Part shown: one piece after another, positions 33,719 to 45,983 of the stretch
Numbering within the stretch: position 1 is the stretch's first letter
Layout: the number at the start of each line of letters is the position of its first letter
From: Erythroxylum novogranatense
Taxonomy: Eukaryota; Streptophyta; Magnoliopsida; Malpighiales; Erythroxylaceae
Assembly: GCA_029891385.1 (NCBI GenBank)
Contig: CM057233.1
Span: forward strand, 53,770,063 to 53,834,062
DNA length: 64,000 bases
Direction of reading: 5' to 3'
Position numbers and translations under genes: made by a program
Notes under the pieces: generated by a model
The model's database searches: none
What the model was told of the DNA's origin: nothing
What the model saw: only the letters and a program-made list of their open reading frames with translations

Positions 33719-36700
33719 TGTTGGCCCCTGAAATTTTTTTATTATTATTATTAAACATGATTTGTTGATTTTGAGGTGATAGATAAATTTGTTTGGAACC
33801 TTAATGGCATATTAATGTTTATAAGGTTAAATGGCATAGGTGATTTTATTTGAAGGGGTAGAAAGGATAAGTTCCAATAAGGGTATTTTGGGTAGATCTC
33901 AAATGTTGTTAAAGTCCAAGGCTTTCAAGGAGGGTTACTTTGGTCAAATTGAGTTAAATTAGAAATAAAAAGGAAAGTAGAAAAAAAAAAGAAAGGAGCA
34001 AGGGTGGTTTAAGGAGAAGGGACAAAGCAAATGGTAAATGTGAAGGATTGGCACCCAAACTACGTAATTTTGGGAGAGGAAACTTAGGCTTTTAGGTTAA
34101 AATATCAAACTTTGTTAAGTCATTTGGAAGCATACGAAAATATCAAGAAAAGAGAGGAAGAGAGGGATTTCGGCCAAAGAGGAAAGAAGAAGAAGAAGAA
34201 GAAGAAGAGGAGGAGAGAAGAAGGAAGGTTAGGGCTTTGTGATTTCTTGATCTAGAGAAGGGTTTTTAGAGTTCTATCAAAAGGATAGGGAAAGATCAAG
34301 CTTCCATTACAAACCAAAAGGAATTTTCGTGGGTTTCATCTCTAAGGTAAGGAAATGTGGTATCTTTTGGAGTTTTAGATGGGTTTTGGTTAGAATGGCT
34401 TAGGAAAGTTATGGGTTAAGTTAGATAGGTTAGATTTCATGCTTACACCTCCTTAGAATGTCCATTTTGAGATCTCTTATTCATGGGAATTTTATGGCTA
34501 TTGTTAAAGGGAACCAAAGAAGGGAAGTGGAGCTAAGGGAGAGGCATTTGGAGCAAAGTCTACAAGCAAGGAATCAAGGTGGGTGACATTTTTATATTTG
34601 AATAATAGGCTACTAAATATTTTCCTTCATAAATGCAATAAATGAGCTTTCCAACTACTTTTAAGTGAGTATTTATGTTTCTTTAAATTGATTGAGAAAT
34701 TGCTTATGTGTGGTTGTGTGTAAACCTTGGAAATAGCCTTACATTGCTTTGCAAGTATGGTATTGATTGCTTTTGATTTGTATGAAATTGAGTTGATGAA
34801 TTGTGTAAATTGGCAAATGTGTCAAGTGCATGAAATCAAGTTTTCAAGATTTTGCCATTTTGGGCAAATGCTTTCAATGCATGAATTACATGTTATGTGG
34901 GTTGGGTATAGTCCATCAAGAAATTGTCACGTGCACGTTGACCAAGTCAAGGCTTCTCCGCCTGCCATAAGTGCACGGAGCTCCCTTTGGGACTCCTCAA
35001 GTTTACGACTACACAAGGTCATTTTATGGCATTGTGTAGTTCGTCATGTTTATGGACTTGCCGAGCCATTTATGTGTTTATGTGTTTACATGTATTGACA
35101 AGTTTGAAAAAATGCTTGAATTATGAGAATTGTGATTTTATGAAGTGAAAAGTTTAAGTTTTGTAGACAATTGTGAGAATTTGATATGTTTATGAACGTT
35201 TAAAATAGTTTTTGCTTATTACCGGATATAAACGTGTTACCCATGGGCGCAAGCTCACCCCCTCAAATTTCGTCCCATCTCCAGGTGAGGAGCACGAGAT
35301 CGACCATCGAGCTTAAAGGCATTGCTCCAGAAATGGATAATTTTTGTATTTCAAGTTAATTTTTGTAAATCAATGCTTTAGATGCATTTTGGGCAAGTTT
35401 ACTTTTGTAAGTTGTATTTTGGATTTTGGATGCAAGTGGCTTAAAATGCCCTCTAAAGTCTTGTAATAACTCATATTTTCATATGAATGCAAGAATGTTA
35501 AGTTTTAATGTATTTTGTGCAATTCATGTATGTTTTATAACAATGCATCATGGTATGGTTTGAATTTGACAAGAAGGGGGAAATGAATTGCTTTATAGTT
35601 TGGATTTGATTAGAATGCTAGGAGTGTGTTGTTGCCATTGAAGTTGATCCGTTGGATAATTGGGTTGGTATGTGTTGTGGGATATTGAGGATTTAGGTTT
35701 TTTTTTTATGCAGGTACTTAAGTTAGGTTGAATTGAATTGAAGATTGGTTAGTGACTTTTTAAAGGAAGTGCTGTCAAATTTTATGCAAAATTTGACAGA
35801 ATTTTTGTTTGTGATTTAGACCTTCTTAGTGTTTGATTTGGATTGGGATATCTTCTTGAAGATTGTGGCATAATATTATATCTTTCAAATGGTGTATAAT
35901 GTGCTTTAATTGGAGTTAGGAGTCAAAACTTATAGGGGTAAAACCTATACCAGTTACTGTTCATGTGTCTATGTTATTGTTTCATTGGACATTATAGGAG
36001 CAGGTGCATTCGAGTGGATTTTTACCTCACTTAATGATGGAATTGACTTTTTCATCCTCAATGATATTTGTAGGTCATCTTTTTATCTTTCCAACAAGAC
36101 TAAGTATGCAAGTTTTCGAGATCGGAGTTGAGATTTATGCTTATTACAAGCTAGGATGTCGTGGTAATTGAAATTCCCGAATCTTTAGAGTTTGTGACGT
36201 GATCTAGGGCTCGAAAAAGTTGATTTTAGATAAGATATGAGTAAATGGGAAGTTAGGTATGGTTTAGGACACTTTTGAGGAGTCTTTAAGGGTGAAAATT
36301 TTGTTTCATCCGAAGGTTACACGGTCTGCCCGTGTGAATTCACAAGGGCTGTGTATTTCCAGCGCAGAGACACTCTTCTCACCCGAAGGTTACACGGCCT
36401 GACCGTGTGGGTTCACACGGCCCGTGCTTTTTGACCCCCTTATCTACAAAATTGCAAATTTTGGTCTTCGTGAAAGTTTTATCCCTAGCTGTCTACTTTC
36501 TAATGGTCCAAGAACTAACTCAATCCGATTTATAAATTAAAAGTTATGGTGGTTGAGCCAAAAGATGTTCAAATTGATTTAGGATGTGAATATAATCTAT
36601 TCTTTTGTACATAACTCTCCCATCCGACCTCCAATTGATGTGAGACTTAAACCAATAGATTCCTAAGACATATATATTCCTCTCCATAAAAATTGGAACC

Positions 36701-37012
36701 ATTTGGAGTTGAATTGAAAACGGTTGCATTAAAGTAAGTGAGTGGTCGGATTGGAGATCATATTGGGAGTATGAGCTCTTTTAGCCTTTTTGAGCATAAC
36801 TTGAGTTATACAACTCCGTTCAAGGTGATTCTTGTTTCAAAACGAACTTGAGGCATAAAGCTACAACTTATATGAATAATTCAACTTATGATTTCGGTTT
36901 TTAAATAGTGTGCGCTCGCCACGAATGTGGAGTTACAGTTAAGGACCCTGCAAGGTTATAAGCACAAGGCTTCAGGACTACGAGAGTTGGGCTCTGGGAA
37001 TGGGGTCCAACA
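33719..37012 (+). repeat. 5' LTR of the coding gypsy (3294 bp)
   Basis: TGTTGGCCCC to GGGGTCCAACA. Blocks shared with the non-coding family are GCACGGAGCTCC..GGGACTCC (about 34972-34997) and CTCACCCCC...CCCATCTCCAGG (about 35251-35286). Reverse modules lie at about 36068-36142 and 36462-36552, forward modules at about 36606-36692 and 36800-36890. The flank base run CTTTC (33714-33718) is the would-be target duplication; its partner is not seen. Confidence 0.88.
36309..36430. repeat. GC-rich hairpin repeats in the coding gypsy LTR
   Basis: Two direct repeats of CCGAAGGTTACACGG 73 bp apart. Each starts a hairpin: CACGG-TCTGC-CCGTG at 36320-36334 and CACGG-CCTGA-CCGTG at 36393-36407. CACACGGCCCGTG follows. 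Confidence 0.8.
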
Positions 37013-37016
37013 GTTG

Positions 37017-37028
37017 TGGTATCAGAGC
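37017..37028 (+). promoter_or_regulatory. Primer-binding site of the coding gypsy
   Basis: TGGTATCAGAGC, four bases after the LTR end. Confidence 0.92.
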
Positions 37029-37219
37029 ATCTAGGTTTTGTGATCTTATAGGAACATAAGTGGATGGTTTTCAAGGATGAGGTGGACATGCATATTTTTA
37101 CATGAACTACATGCATTGTGTTAATGAACAACTTGCATTGTTTTGAATTGTTTTGCATGATTTGAAACTGTTTTGCATCAACTAAAGATTTTCAATGGTT
37201 TTTAATTGAAGGAGCAATA

Positions 37220-38530
37220 ATGCCGCCTCGAAAAAGAACTCAAGGAGCTCTGACTCGATCTAGCTCTCGTCAAGGGAGTACGGATGAATCGTATGTCCCA
37301 CAAGATGCGAGGACTCATGCTACTCCAAATGCTGAGACACCTAGTGTGCAGCATGAGGTGCCTCCACCGCCTCCTCCGATGCCTCAAATGGATCCGCAAT
37401 TCTTTCAAGCCTTTGCCCAGGCTTTTATCCATGCCATGGGCCAAGGATCACAAGCTCAGGTAACAGCTCCAGTGGAGAGAAGTGGGCAATATGATAAGCT
37501 CCGCAAGTATGGGGTTGGCGACTTCAGTGGGACCACCAACCCTAAAGAGGCTGAAGCATGGATGAAGAGGACCGAGAGGGTCCTGATTCAGATGAAGTGT
37601 TCTGATGAAGAGAAACTAGATTATGCAGCTAGCTTGTTGCAGGGAGATGCACTTCACTGGTGGGAGTCAGTGCCCCACAGTCAGGTTGTGCCTCCAGTGT
37701 TGTCATGGAGGGACTTTTTAGAATCTTTCCGAAGGAAGTATTTTTTGAGAGTTTATATGCAAGAGAAGGCCAGAGAATTTCTGAATCTCACACAGAGGGA
37801 GATGAGTGTGAGTGAATACGAGCTGAAGTTTACCCATTTGTCTCGGTATGCGGCCAATATGGTGGTGAATGAAGAGGATAAGTGCCGCAAATTTGAGGGC
37901 GGACTTCACCTTGGGATCAAAGAGAAGTTGATGATCCACAATTTATGTGACTACCAAAAATTGGTAGACGCAGCACTTCAAGCTGAGAAGCTGGAGAACG
38001 TCAAGTCTGAAATGAACAGGAAAAGGAAGAACCGTGAGCAATCTTCAAGGAAAGGATTGAGTGCTCCAGTGCCTCAGAGGAGTACAAGGAGTTTTCATAC
38101 ACAGAGTGAGGTGGGCAGTAGTGGTCCCACCAAGAACAAGTAGGTCAGGGCAGTTTCAGAGCAAGTGTCAAGTGTGGGAGGCACAGGATGGACGGGAAGA
38201 GTCAAATATACAAACCCCAAATGTGAGCTTTGCGGGAGATTTCATCAAGGAGAGTGTCTTAAGCCACTTGGAGCATGCTTTCGATGTGGTGAGAAGGGAC
38301 ACATGATCAAAGATTGTCCCCAAGTAGTCAGGCAGGAGGGGTCACAGTCGCAAGCCCCAAGAAGAGCAGAAACAGTGAGACCCAGACCAATAAATGAAAT
38401 GGGCAGTTCTAGAGCTGGGAGGAAGGCTAACCCTCCAGGGAGACCAAGGGGCCAGGGTCAGGCACAAGCTAGGGTGTTTGCCATGACCCGAGAGGAAGCT
38501 GCAGCCGCTCCTGAAGTTGTTACGGGTATG
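37220..38530 (+). pseudogene. gag: Gypsy gag with two zinc-binding motifs
   Basis: An open frame of 307 codons from the first ATG after the leader (37220-38143). It contains a proline-rich N-terminus (PPPPPPMPQMDPQFF), LRKYGVGDFSG at residues ~93-103 and a capsid core with AEAWMKRTERVL, LHWWESVP and MSVSEYELKFTHLSRYA. A TAG at 38141 ends it. Downstream the same frame resumes with two cysteine motifs, CELCGRFHQGEC (about 38222-38257) and the zinc knuckle CFRCGEKGHMIKDC (about 38279-38320). In between, another frame reads RSGQFQSKCQVW, so two compensating single-base changes at about 38138 and 38190 probably break one gag. Both are near CAG or CAGG sites and may be read errors. Gag packages the RNA; this copy is the most intact gag here. 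Confidence 0.9.
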
Positions 38531-39859
38531 GCTCAGTTATTCAATTTTGCAGTTTTTGTGTTGATTGATTATGGTTCAACGCATTCTTTTTGTTTCTGCA
38601 AGTGTGACTTTACATGCTGTGAATTCAATGCCTTTGAGTAGCCCCATAATTGTTAGTACACCTCTAGGGAGGAATGTGATAATCAGTCGAGTGTATAGAG
38701 ACTATGAACTAGTTATTGAGGGTGCTAAACTTATAATAGACTTGTTGCCTCTAGAGCTGAAAGGCTTAGATGTTATATTGGGAATGGATGCTATGGAGAA
38801 GTATCAGGCGAAGTTGGACTGTAGCCTTAGGGAGGTAGAGTTTGACCTTGGAGAAGGTGAGAAGGTGATTTTCCAAGGAGATAGGAAAATAGCACCACCT
38901 AGAATTGTTTCAGCTTTGCTAACTGAACGGATGATGGAAAAGGGGTGTGTAGCCTTTTTGGCGCATGTTGTGGACACCGAGTTGAATGAAGCAAGGTTAG
39001 GAGATTTTCCAGTAGTGCGGGAGTTTCCATATGTGTTCCCGGAGGAGTTACCTGGTTTGCCACCGGTGAGAGAAATCGAGTTTGCTATTGACTTGATTCC
39101 TGGAACCACATCAATTTCTATTCCACCATGTAGAATGGCTCCAGCGGAGCTGAAGGAGCTTAAGGAACAGCTGGAGGAGTTGTTAAAGAAAGGGTTTATC
39201 AGACCGAGCTCGTCACCCTACGGAGCATCGGTTCTGTTTGTTAGGAAGAAGGATGGGACATGGCGTATGTGTATCGATTACTGGAGGCTCAACAAGGCAA
39301 TTGTTAAGAACAAGTACCCTCTGCCACGGATCGACGATTTGTTTGATCAGTTGCAAGGAGCACAGGTCTTTTCTAAGATTGATCTTAGGTCAGGCTATCA
39401 TCAGCTCAGAATCAAAGAGTCTAATGTAAGCAAGACAGCCTTCAGGACACGTTACGGGCATTATGAGTTTTTGGTCATGCCCTTTGGACTGACCAATGCT
39501 CCGGCTGCATTTATGGATCTCATGAATAGGGTTTTCAAGGAATTTCTGGATCAGTTTTTCATAGTGTCTATAGATGACATCCTGGTTTATTCCAAGAGTG
39601 AAGAGGAACATGAGGGACATCTCCGGATAGTGTTGCAGAGATTAAGGGAGAAAGAGCTCTATGTCAAATTCAACAAATGCGAATTTTGGCTCCATGAAGT
39701 GATTTTCCTTGGGCATGTGATTTCTAAAGACGGGGTACATGTTGACCCAAGGAAAATTGAAGCAATAGTGAATTGACATGCACCGACGACAGCGGTAGAA
39801 ATAAGAAGTTTTCTAGGTCTAGCAGGGTATTACAGGAGATTTGTTGAAGGGTTCTCACG
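38531..39859 (+). pseudogene. pol: Gypsy protease and reverse transcriptase, truncated
   Basis: Protease starts near 38545 with [13 protein letters not shown] (usual DSG or DPG; here DYG). The frame shifts at about 38590 into a 403-codon frame (38565-39776) containing [10 protein letters not shown], then RT with [35 protein letters not shown] and [13 protein letters not shown]. The catalytic box reads [10 protein letters not shown]: both aspartates are present but the usual F is S. CIDYWRLN has W for the usual R. A TGA at 39774 replaces a tryptophan before [17 protein letters not shown], where the sequence breaks. Several defects are single C-to-T or G-to-A changes, as expected for decay of methylated DNA. 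Confidence 0.9.
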
Positions 39860-42496
39860 ATAGCTTAGAATACCCCACCGTAGTAGTATACACCGGTCGC
39901 CTGTAGGTCGTGCCGATGCATAACCTACGACGAGGGTGCACTACGAAATGGTCATTTCTATTCACCTCATGGCATCAATATAATAAAGCAGTAATGATAA
40001 TACACTAAATTTTTAAAACCAAAATGTACTTCTCAATTCATTTCGTAAAACCATTAGTACATCATCAGTCATAAAGACATCTGTACAAATCCAAAAGGAC
40101 TAACATAGCTCCTAGATAAGTCATCCACAAAATACCCCAAAAGATCCCCAGTTGACAGACCTGTGAGCCGTGCTCCACTCGCCGGCACACACAGCAGGAA
40201 AAGTCTCACTGATCGGAGCTAGAAGTCACACTATCACTATCCTGAAAAATAATGCAATGTTAGGTGAGTTTGCGAACTCAGTAAGAAACCATCATCGATG
40301 GTTCACCCAACTCATGCATAACCAGACAATCATACGATATCGTACATATATCATAGACAAGAAATCACATGCATTCAATTTCACATTTATAAGACGATAT
40401 GCCTTTCACACAATTCGCATGTAAACATCCATATATGCAATGTGCATGTGACTCTTTCATTTTCTTTCGTTGTTGTGACCGTGCGCCTGAGCTCATATAC
40501 GTTGAGCCATTAGCTCTGAAAACATTGGGCTCAAAAGCCCTAATACGTTGAGCATAAAGCTCTGCAAATCGTTGGGCACGAAGCCCTGTGCGTTGAGCTT
40601 AAAGCTCTGGATACGGTGGCTACACCGATCACAACTGCCTTTATCTGATCATACTGTTATGCATGTATGCACATGTCCAATTTCCAATACATGCATCGCA
40701 CTAAAACTATGTATGCCTAGTTCTCACCAATTGAAACCAATTATAGCAATTTATACACAATTAACACTTCTATAGCACAGTCCAATTATTTCGAACACCT
40801 GTGGTCTGAAATCAATCAAATCAAACACATAGAATCCATCCTTAACTCCACATGACATGTTGCATAGAATTAAACACATATAGGTTGAGAAACCAACTAG
40901 GTTACTCACCTCAGAACTTCCGAGCTACTGCCGGGAAGTCTCGCCTACGTCGGACGATCGGCGATCCACTGGAGTCGCTATAACAATCAAAATATAAATA
41001 ACATTACTAACTGTACCAATTCTAATGTCCAATAATGCATATGAATCAAATAATGTACGTATTATACGTGTTATGACATTTCCGACACAATTCCGAAGTT
41101 CCCGATCTCAATCTCTAATTCCCAAATTCAAAATCTCCAAATTAAATTTTAATCTATAATTAAATGAATGATCAATCCCAATTGTTTAAAACCTCAAATT
41201 TCATTTTCGGAAAATCAGCATTCCTCGCCGCGGCGTCAGCTCCCTCACCGCAGCGAGCTCCCCTTTCACTCCACCTTCGTCGCGGCGTACACACGCCTCG
41301 TCATGGCGTGATGTCTGCACGTGCGTCGCGACGCCCCTCTTTTCTCACATGGTAGCGTCTTTTGCGCGACGTCATGACGTCTGAACAATCACCTTTGCCA
41401 AGGCGTGTTCTTCGTCTTGCCGCCAGAATTTTCCAGATTTTCGACTGATATCAACTCGAAATCCAGATTTTCTCCTTACAAACTACTCTTAAATAATTTC
41501 ATACACATCATACAACTAATCCATAACTTCTATTTCATCAAACAATCATTATTCCCAAATTTCAACCCTAAAACTAACGAAAATACCCAATCGGAAACCC
41601 TACATAACAATTCCTCAAATATACAATTTAAATCATCAAATAACTCTATAAACCAACCAATCAAACTATATAAGACAAGATAGAAGTAACTTACTTGATT
41701 AATAACCTCAAATCTTCAAGGATCACTCAAATCCAAGCTCATCGACACCCACGGTAAAACACCAAACAAAACTCATTTTCAGCTCTTCTTTACACAATCC
41801 AAAGGGAAAGATTCAAGGGTGGAAGAGGAGACTAAAAGCAAAGAGATTCACAAGGAAGATCCACGATGGAGAAGGAAGGAAGAAGAAGGAATTTCTGTCA
41901 AATGCAAGGAGAAGTCGTGGAAGGAAATTTCAAAGCTAGGGCTATATATATATTAAAAGATAATAAGGCTTGTTTGGCAAATTCATTTGCCACAAGTCCG
42001 AATCTGAACCACCTCAAGCCAATTTCAAATTCTAATTTTTCCCGAATTCCAATGGCTAAACCCTAATTCCTCAAATCAAATTTCTAACCTGTCCGTGCTA
42101 TTGGATAATCAAATTTCGGAACCGGACATTTAAATAACTAGTCATTGATCAATTTTTCGGTCTGGGCCTATTGCTCCGAAAATTCCAGAAAAATTCCTAT
42201 AAATTCTCAAAAAATAGAAAACTCATTATCATATACTCTAATCTTAAAATTCAATTTCCTGACTTTCATTTCTAACTCAAATTCAATCCTCGAGCCTATA
42301 TTGACCTAATTTCCACGCAAGTCCTAATCATCTCCAAATTCAAATTACCCAAATCAAATTGGAATATGTCATACATGTATGTACGTACGAATGCCAATAT
42401 AATCATTGCCAATTATACACAAATTCTATAATGCATGCACATGCCAAATACGAATGCAATGAACTGTATCCATCCCATCAGTGACGGGATGATACA
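39860..42496 (-). repeat. Array LTR 1 (left, ~2637 bp)
   Basis: The plus-strand left end is damaged: the usual TGTAGCGCCCCC reads about GATAGCTTAGAATACCCC. The right end is GATGATACA. A minus-strand TATA region lies near 41943-41955, a CG-rich island at about 41225-41420 (GTCGCGACG, CGTCATGACG words), and mini-hairpins at 40504-40607. Confidence 0.88.
40504..40607 (-). repeat. Five mini-hairpins with ~23 bp period
   Basis: GAGC-CATTA-GCTC (40504), GGGC-TCAAAA-GCCC (40527), GAGC-ATAAA-GCTC (40550), GGGC-ACGAA-GCCC (40574) and GAGC-TTAAA-GCTC (40595). Neighbouring units swap A for G in one arm and T for C in the other, keeping the pairing. The array recurs in the other family LTRs near 46620-46735, 52710-52815 and 63555-63660. 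Confidence 0.85.
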
Positions 42497-42512
42497 ATTC
42501 TCCCCTCCTAAA
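42497..42512 (-). other. Polypurine tract, left array unit
   Basis: Minus strand TTAGGAGGGGAGAATT next to the LTR. The pol stop codon TAG lies inside it. The same tract is at 48578-48593. Confidence 0.85.
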
Positions 42513-43112
42513 TAAAATTTCGTCCCGAAATTTTCTTACCTGACTGATCAAACAAATGAGGGTACTGCCTCCTCATGTGCTCCTCAGTCTCCCAAGTCGC
42601 CTCCTCTAATGAGTGGTTCTTCCAAAGGACTTTCACTAATGGAATCACCCTGGATCTCAACTGCTTGACCCGCGATCCAATAATCCGCACCGGCTCCTCA
42701 ACATAACTCAGATCACTAGCTATCTCGATCTCTTGAGCCGGAATCACATGATTCGGGTCAGAACGATATCTCCGAAGCATGCTCACATGAAAAACGTCAT
42801 GCAGACATCTCACTCGGCAAGGCCAACCTGTAGGCCAACGGTCCTATCCTCTCGGTAATCTCATACGGACCGATATACCGAGGACTCAACTTGCCCTTAC
42901 GGCCAAATCTGAGAACTCCTCTCCACGGAGACACTCTGAGGAACACTCTATCACCCACAGCATACTCCATCTCTATTCGATGCTGATCCACGTAACTCTT
43001 CGCTCATCCCCGAGCCGCTGATGCGACTCAATCAATCTACATCTTATCAACCGTATCTGGATCACCGGGACCTCTATCATCCTCATACCCTCTTCATCCC
43101 AAAGAAAGAGGG
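42508..43112 (-). pseudogene. pol: Integrase C-terminus and chromodomain, left unit
   Basis: Two overlapping frames (42991-42797 and 42813-42508) read HRIEMEYAVGDRVFLRVSPW, YIGPYEITERIGPLAYRL, VFHVSMLRRYRSDP, then the chromodomain VIPLVKVLWKNHSLEEATWE and a tail ending in YPHLF. A chromodomain helps integrase choose heterochromatin targets. About nine bases are lost near 42805 relative to 48885, shifting the frame. Upstream of about 43050 the SPLYWDEE region is blurred by many small losses. The zinc finger and catalytic core are absent. Confidence 0.88.
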
Positions 43113-44400
43113 ATCTACACGTCTCCTATATAGATAATGTCTCCAGATCTTCAAAGCGAACACAACCGCTGCTAACTCCAAGTCATGCACAGATAATTAA
43201 TCTCATGGGATCTCAACCGCCTAGAAGCATATGCTATGACTCTCATACTTGCATCAAGACACGGCTAAACCTAAACTGCGCCAGCGCCACTAAAGACCTC
43301 AAAACCTCCTGCTCCAGATGGCGGCTAACACCGGCGCCGTAGTCAACCGATATATCAACTCCTCGAAACTCCTCTGACACTCATCTGTCCAACTGAAGGC
43401 CACACCCTTCCTCAGAAGTTTTGTCAAAGGGGCTGAGATCACTGAAAACCTCTCGACAAATCTCCGGTAATATCCTGCCAATCCGAGGAAACTCCTCAAC
43501 TCGACATCGCCTCTAATCTCCCAACTCCTCATCGCCTCAATCTTGTGAGGATCCACCCGGATACCCTCACCAGACACGATGTAGCCTAGGAACACCACCT
43601 CATCCAGCCAAAATTCACACTTAGTGAATTTGGCATACAACTGCCTCTCTCTCATAATCTGCAGCACTATCCTCAGATGCTCCGCATGCTCCTGTCTAGA
43701 CCTCGAATACACTAGGATATCATCAATGAATATGATCACAAACCGATCCGGTATGGCTGAAAGACCTTATTCATCAAGGCCATGAAGGTCGCCGGCATTA
43801 GTCAACCCAACGACATCACTAAGAACTCGAAATGCCCATACCGCCCACGAAGCACTCTTGGGCACATCGGCCTCTGCGATCCTCAATCGATAGTACGGAT
43901 CTCAAATCCAACTTGGTAAACACCGAGCTCCTCGCAATCGATCAAATAAGTCATCGATCCTAGCGGTGGGTACTTATTCTTAACAGTAACCCGATTAAGC
44001 TGCCTATAATCGATGCAAAGCCTCATAGTCCTGTCCTTCTTCTTCACAAACAATACCGGAGCTCCCCACGGCGAAACACTCGGCCTGATAAACCCTTTAT
44101 CCAATAACTCCTGCAGCTGAGCCTTAAGCTCCCTCAGTTCCATTGGTGTCATCCTATACGGAGGTATCGATATAGGAGCGGTACCTGAAACGAGGTCTAT
44201 CTCGAACTCTGTTTCCCGATCTGATGGCAAACCCGGTAACTCCTCGGGAAACACATCTAGGAACTCCCTGATCACAGGGACATCCTGCAGACTCCCAGAC
44301 TGGAATCCACCACACGCGCCTAAATAAGCCTCACGCCCACCTCGCATCAACCTCAGAGCACTCATGAACGAAATCATCCCGGCCAGTTGCGCCGACTAAC
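43113..44400 (-). pseudogene. pol: Reverse transcriptase and RNase H part, left unit
   Basis: RT has [21 protein letters not shown] (44070-43995), VTVKNKYPP, and an intact catalytic FIDD at 43719-43730, with the 146-codon frame 43739-43299 continuing to [17 protein letters not shown] and [14 protein letters not shown]. RNase H is entered and then ends at a deletion near 43113-43139. The stretch 43880-43740 has many small indels compared with 50020-49810. The N-terminal linker [18 protein letters not shown] lies near 44270-44215. Confidence 0.88.
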
Positions 44401-45900
44401 GCCTCGAAATACAGCCCTCGACTGACCAGGAGACTCCAATACTACTTCCTTGGTATAACAATCCATAAGAGCCCTATGGGCAGTGAGCCAGTCCATTCCC
44501 AAAATCAAATCAATCTCGCGAAGGCAACACAATCGATCCGCACTCAAAACCACTGAATCTACCCGAATCGGGCACCCTTGCAGATCTCACCTAAAGCAAT
44601 AGTACTACCCAAAGGTGTACTCACCGCAACCCATACCGCAATATCTCCCTATCCACATGCAATCTACATGCCACGTGCGGTGCGATAAATGAATCGTGGA
44701 CCACGGATCTATCAACGCATACACCTTAATATCCGAGTAGTAAGCAAACCTGCAACCACCTCGAGAGATTTCGCCTCCTCTGCTCGTCATGGCGTAGACC
44801 ACGGCACGGGATCTGCGACTCTTGCCTCGCCCTCGGTCCCCACATAGAGTCTTAGCCACCTCGAGCTCCGCCGCCCCTAAATCCAGGTCCACCATTGTGA
44901 CTCTGCACCGACGGCCGAGCTACTACCACTCTCCCACTAGCGGTGGATGAACTCCCAAAGTCGAGGACAACTCCAATCACGTGATCCATAGATCCACATG
45001 CTAGTGCACTGTCCACTCCACTATGCCTCTTATCACAATGTACGCAAACCGGTAAAGCTTGTCACGCCTCCGCCACCACTATCTGCCGCCATCGCCAACC
45101 CGCCCAAATCTCCTCTCGGCTGTAACCCAACCGTCAATCCCCAGGTGATCTGAATCGCTCTGCATCTCCGCCAAGCTCCTACCAGAGCTACCCTGACTAT
45201 CACTCGATCTCTTGCCTCCAGAGCCCTGACCAGTCTCAGCTCGACTCTGTCTCAGAAGCTGCTCTATCCTTACTGCAACTGATCTCAACTCCACGAAGGT
45301 GCCCATATCCGATCAGGCTAACTCTGTGCGAATCTCCGATTCATCCTCCTCAAATCTCCGTACCTATCAGCCTCGGAGGCAATCAAAACAGACGATATGC
45401 CGACAAATTTCATCAACCGGACCTCATAATCACCATCACATCGAACCCTTTCTCACCAAAGAACTCCTGATCTTCATTTCCAAATAGTCCTTGGGCATGA
45501 AATTATCCCGGAAAGCCCTCAGAAAATCAGCCCAAGTCAATACACAAGGCCTGGTGGAACTACCCGGGATAGTCTTCCACCATTGATACGCTGGACCCTG
45601 AAGCAAAGAAACAGCATAATCGAAGCGCTCCTCAGGGTCGCAATCCATCTGATCTAAGACCCGCTCGGTCCTCTCCAACCATCCTCGGCCTCGGCAGGTC
45701 TCATCTTTGTCGTAAAGTCCACAACCCCCTACTTACGCAGGCGATCATACCTCCGCTCTCGTCTCATGGGAACTCTAAAAGGCTGCTCCTCATGCAGAGG
45801 TACAGAAGACTCCCTACTCGCTCCGACTGATCCTTGGTCAACTGGTTGATCAACTTGATCACCAAAGATGGATGACCTACAACAAAATCACAATTCTGAT
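44401..45900 (-). pseudogene. gag: Protease and gag, left unit
   Basis: Gag core in a frame from 45678 to 45436 reads MERTERVLDQMDCDPEERFD, YQWWKTIPGS, LTWADFLRAFRDNFMPKDYL. Zinc-knuckle remnants lie at about 45060-44970 (GSMDHVI, keeping the histidine that is Y in the other copies). The protease relic VYALIDPWST lies near 44725-44690. Frames break every 100-300 bases; comparison with 61286-62652 shows most breaks are 1-3 base losses at CAG, CTG or CCTGG. An in-frame TAG at 45729-45731 replaces the tyrosine of the LRKYG motif. Confidence 0.82.
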
Positions 45901-45961
45901 TAATTTCTTGCTTTCCTTACGAAATTCAAGCCTAAAATATACTATGCCCAAAAGATGTCAA

Positions 45962-45977
45962 ACCATGCTCTGATACC
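45962..45977 (-). promoter_or_regulatory. Primer-binding site, left unit
   Basis: Minus strand TGGTATCAGAGCATGG, six bases from the LTR end. The same site is at 52056-52071 and 62892-62907. Confidence 0.9.
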
Positions 45978-45983
45978 ACCTAA

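Larger units (their letters stand above)
33719..39859 (+). mobile_element. Coding gypsy element with 3.3 kb LTR, 3'-truncated
   Basis: 5' LTR (33719-37012), primer site, gag, protease and reverse transcriptase on the plus strand. It stops just after the RT/RNase H connection, where the minus-strand array begins. Termini (TGTTGGCCCC ... GGGGTCCAACA), primer site, module arrays and two conserved LTR blocks match the giant-LTR non-coding elements. The 3' half and second LTR are not in the window. Confidence 0.92.
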
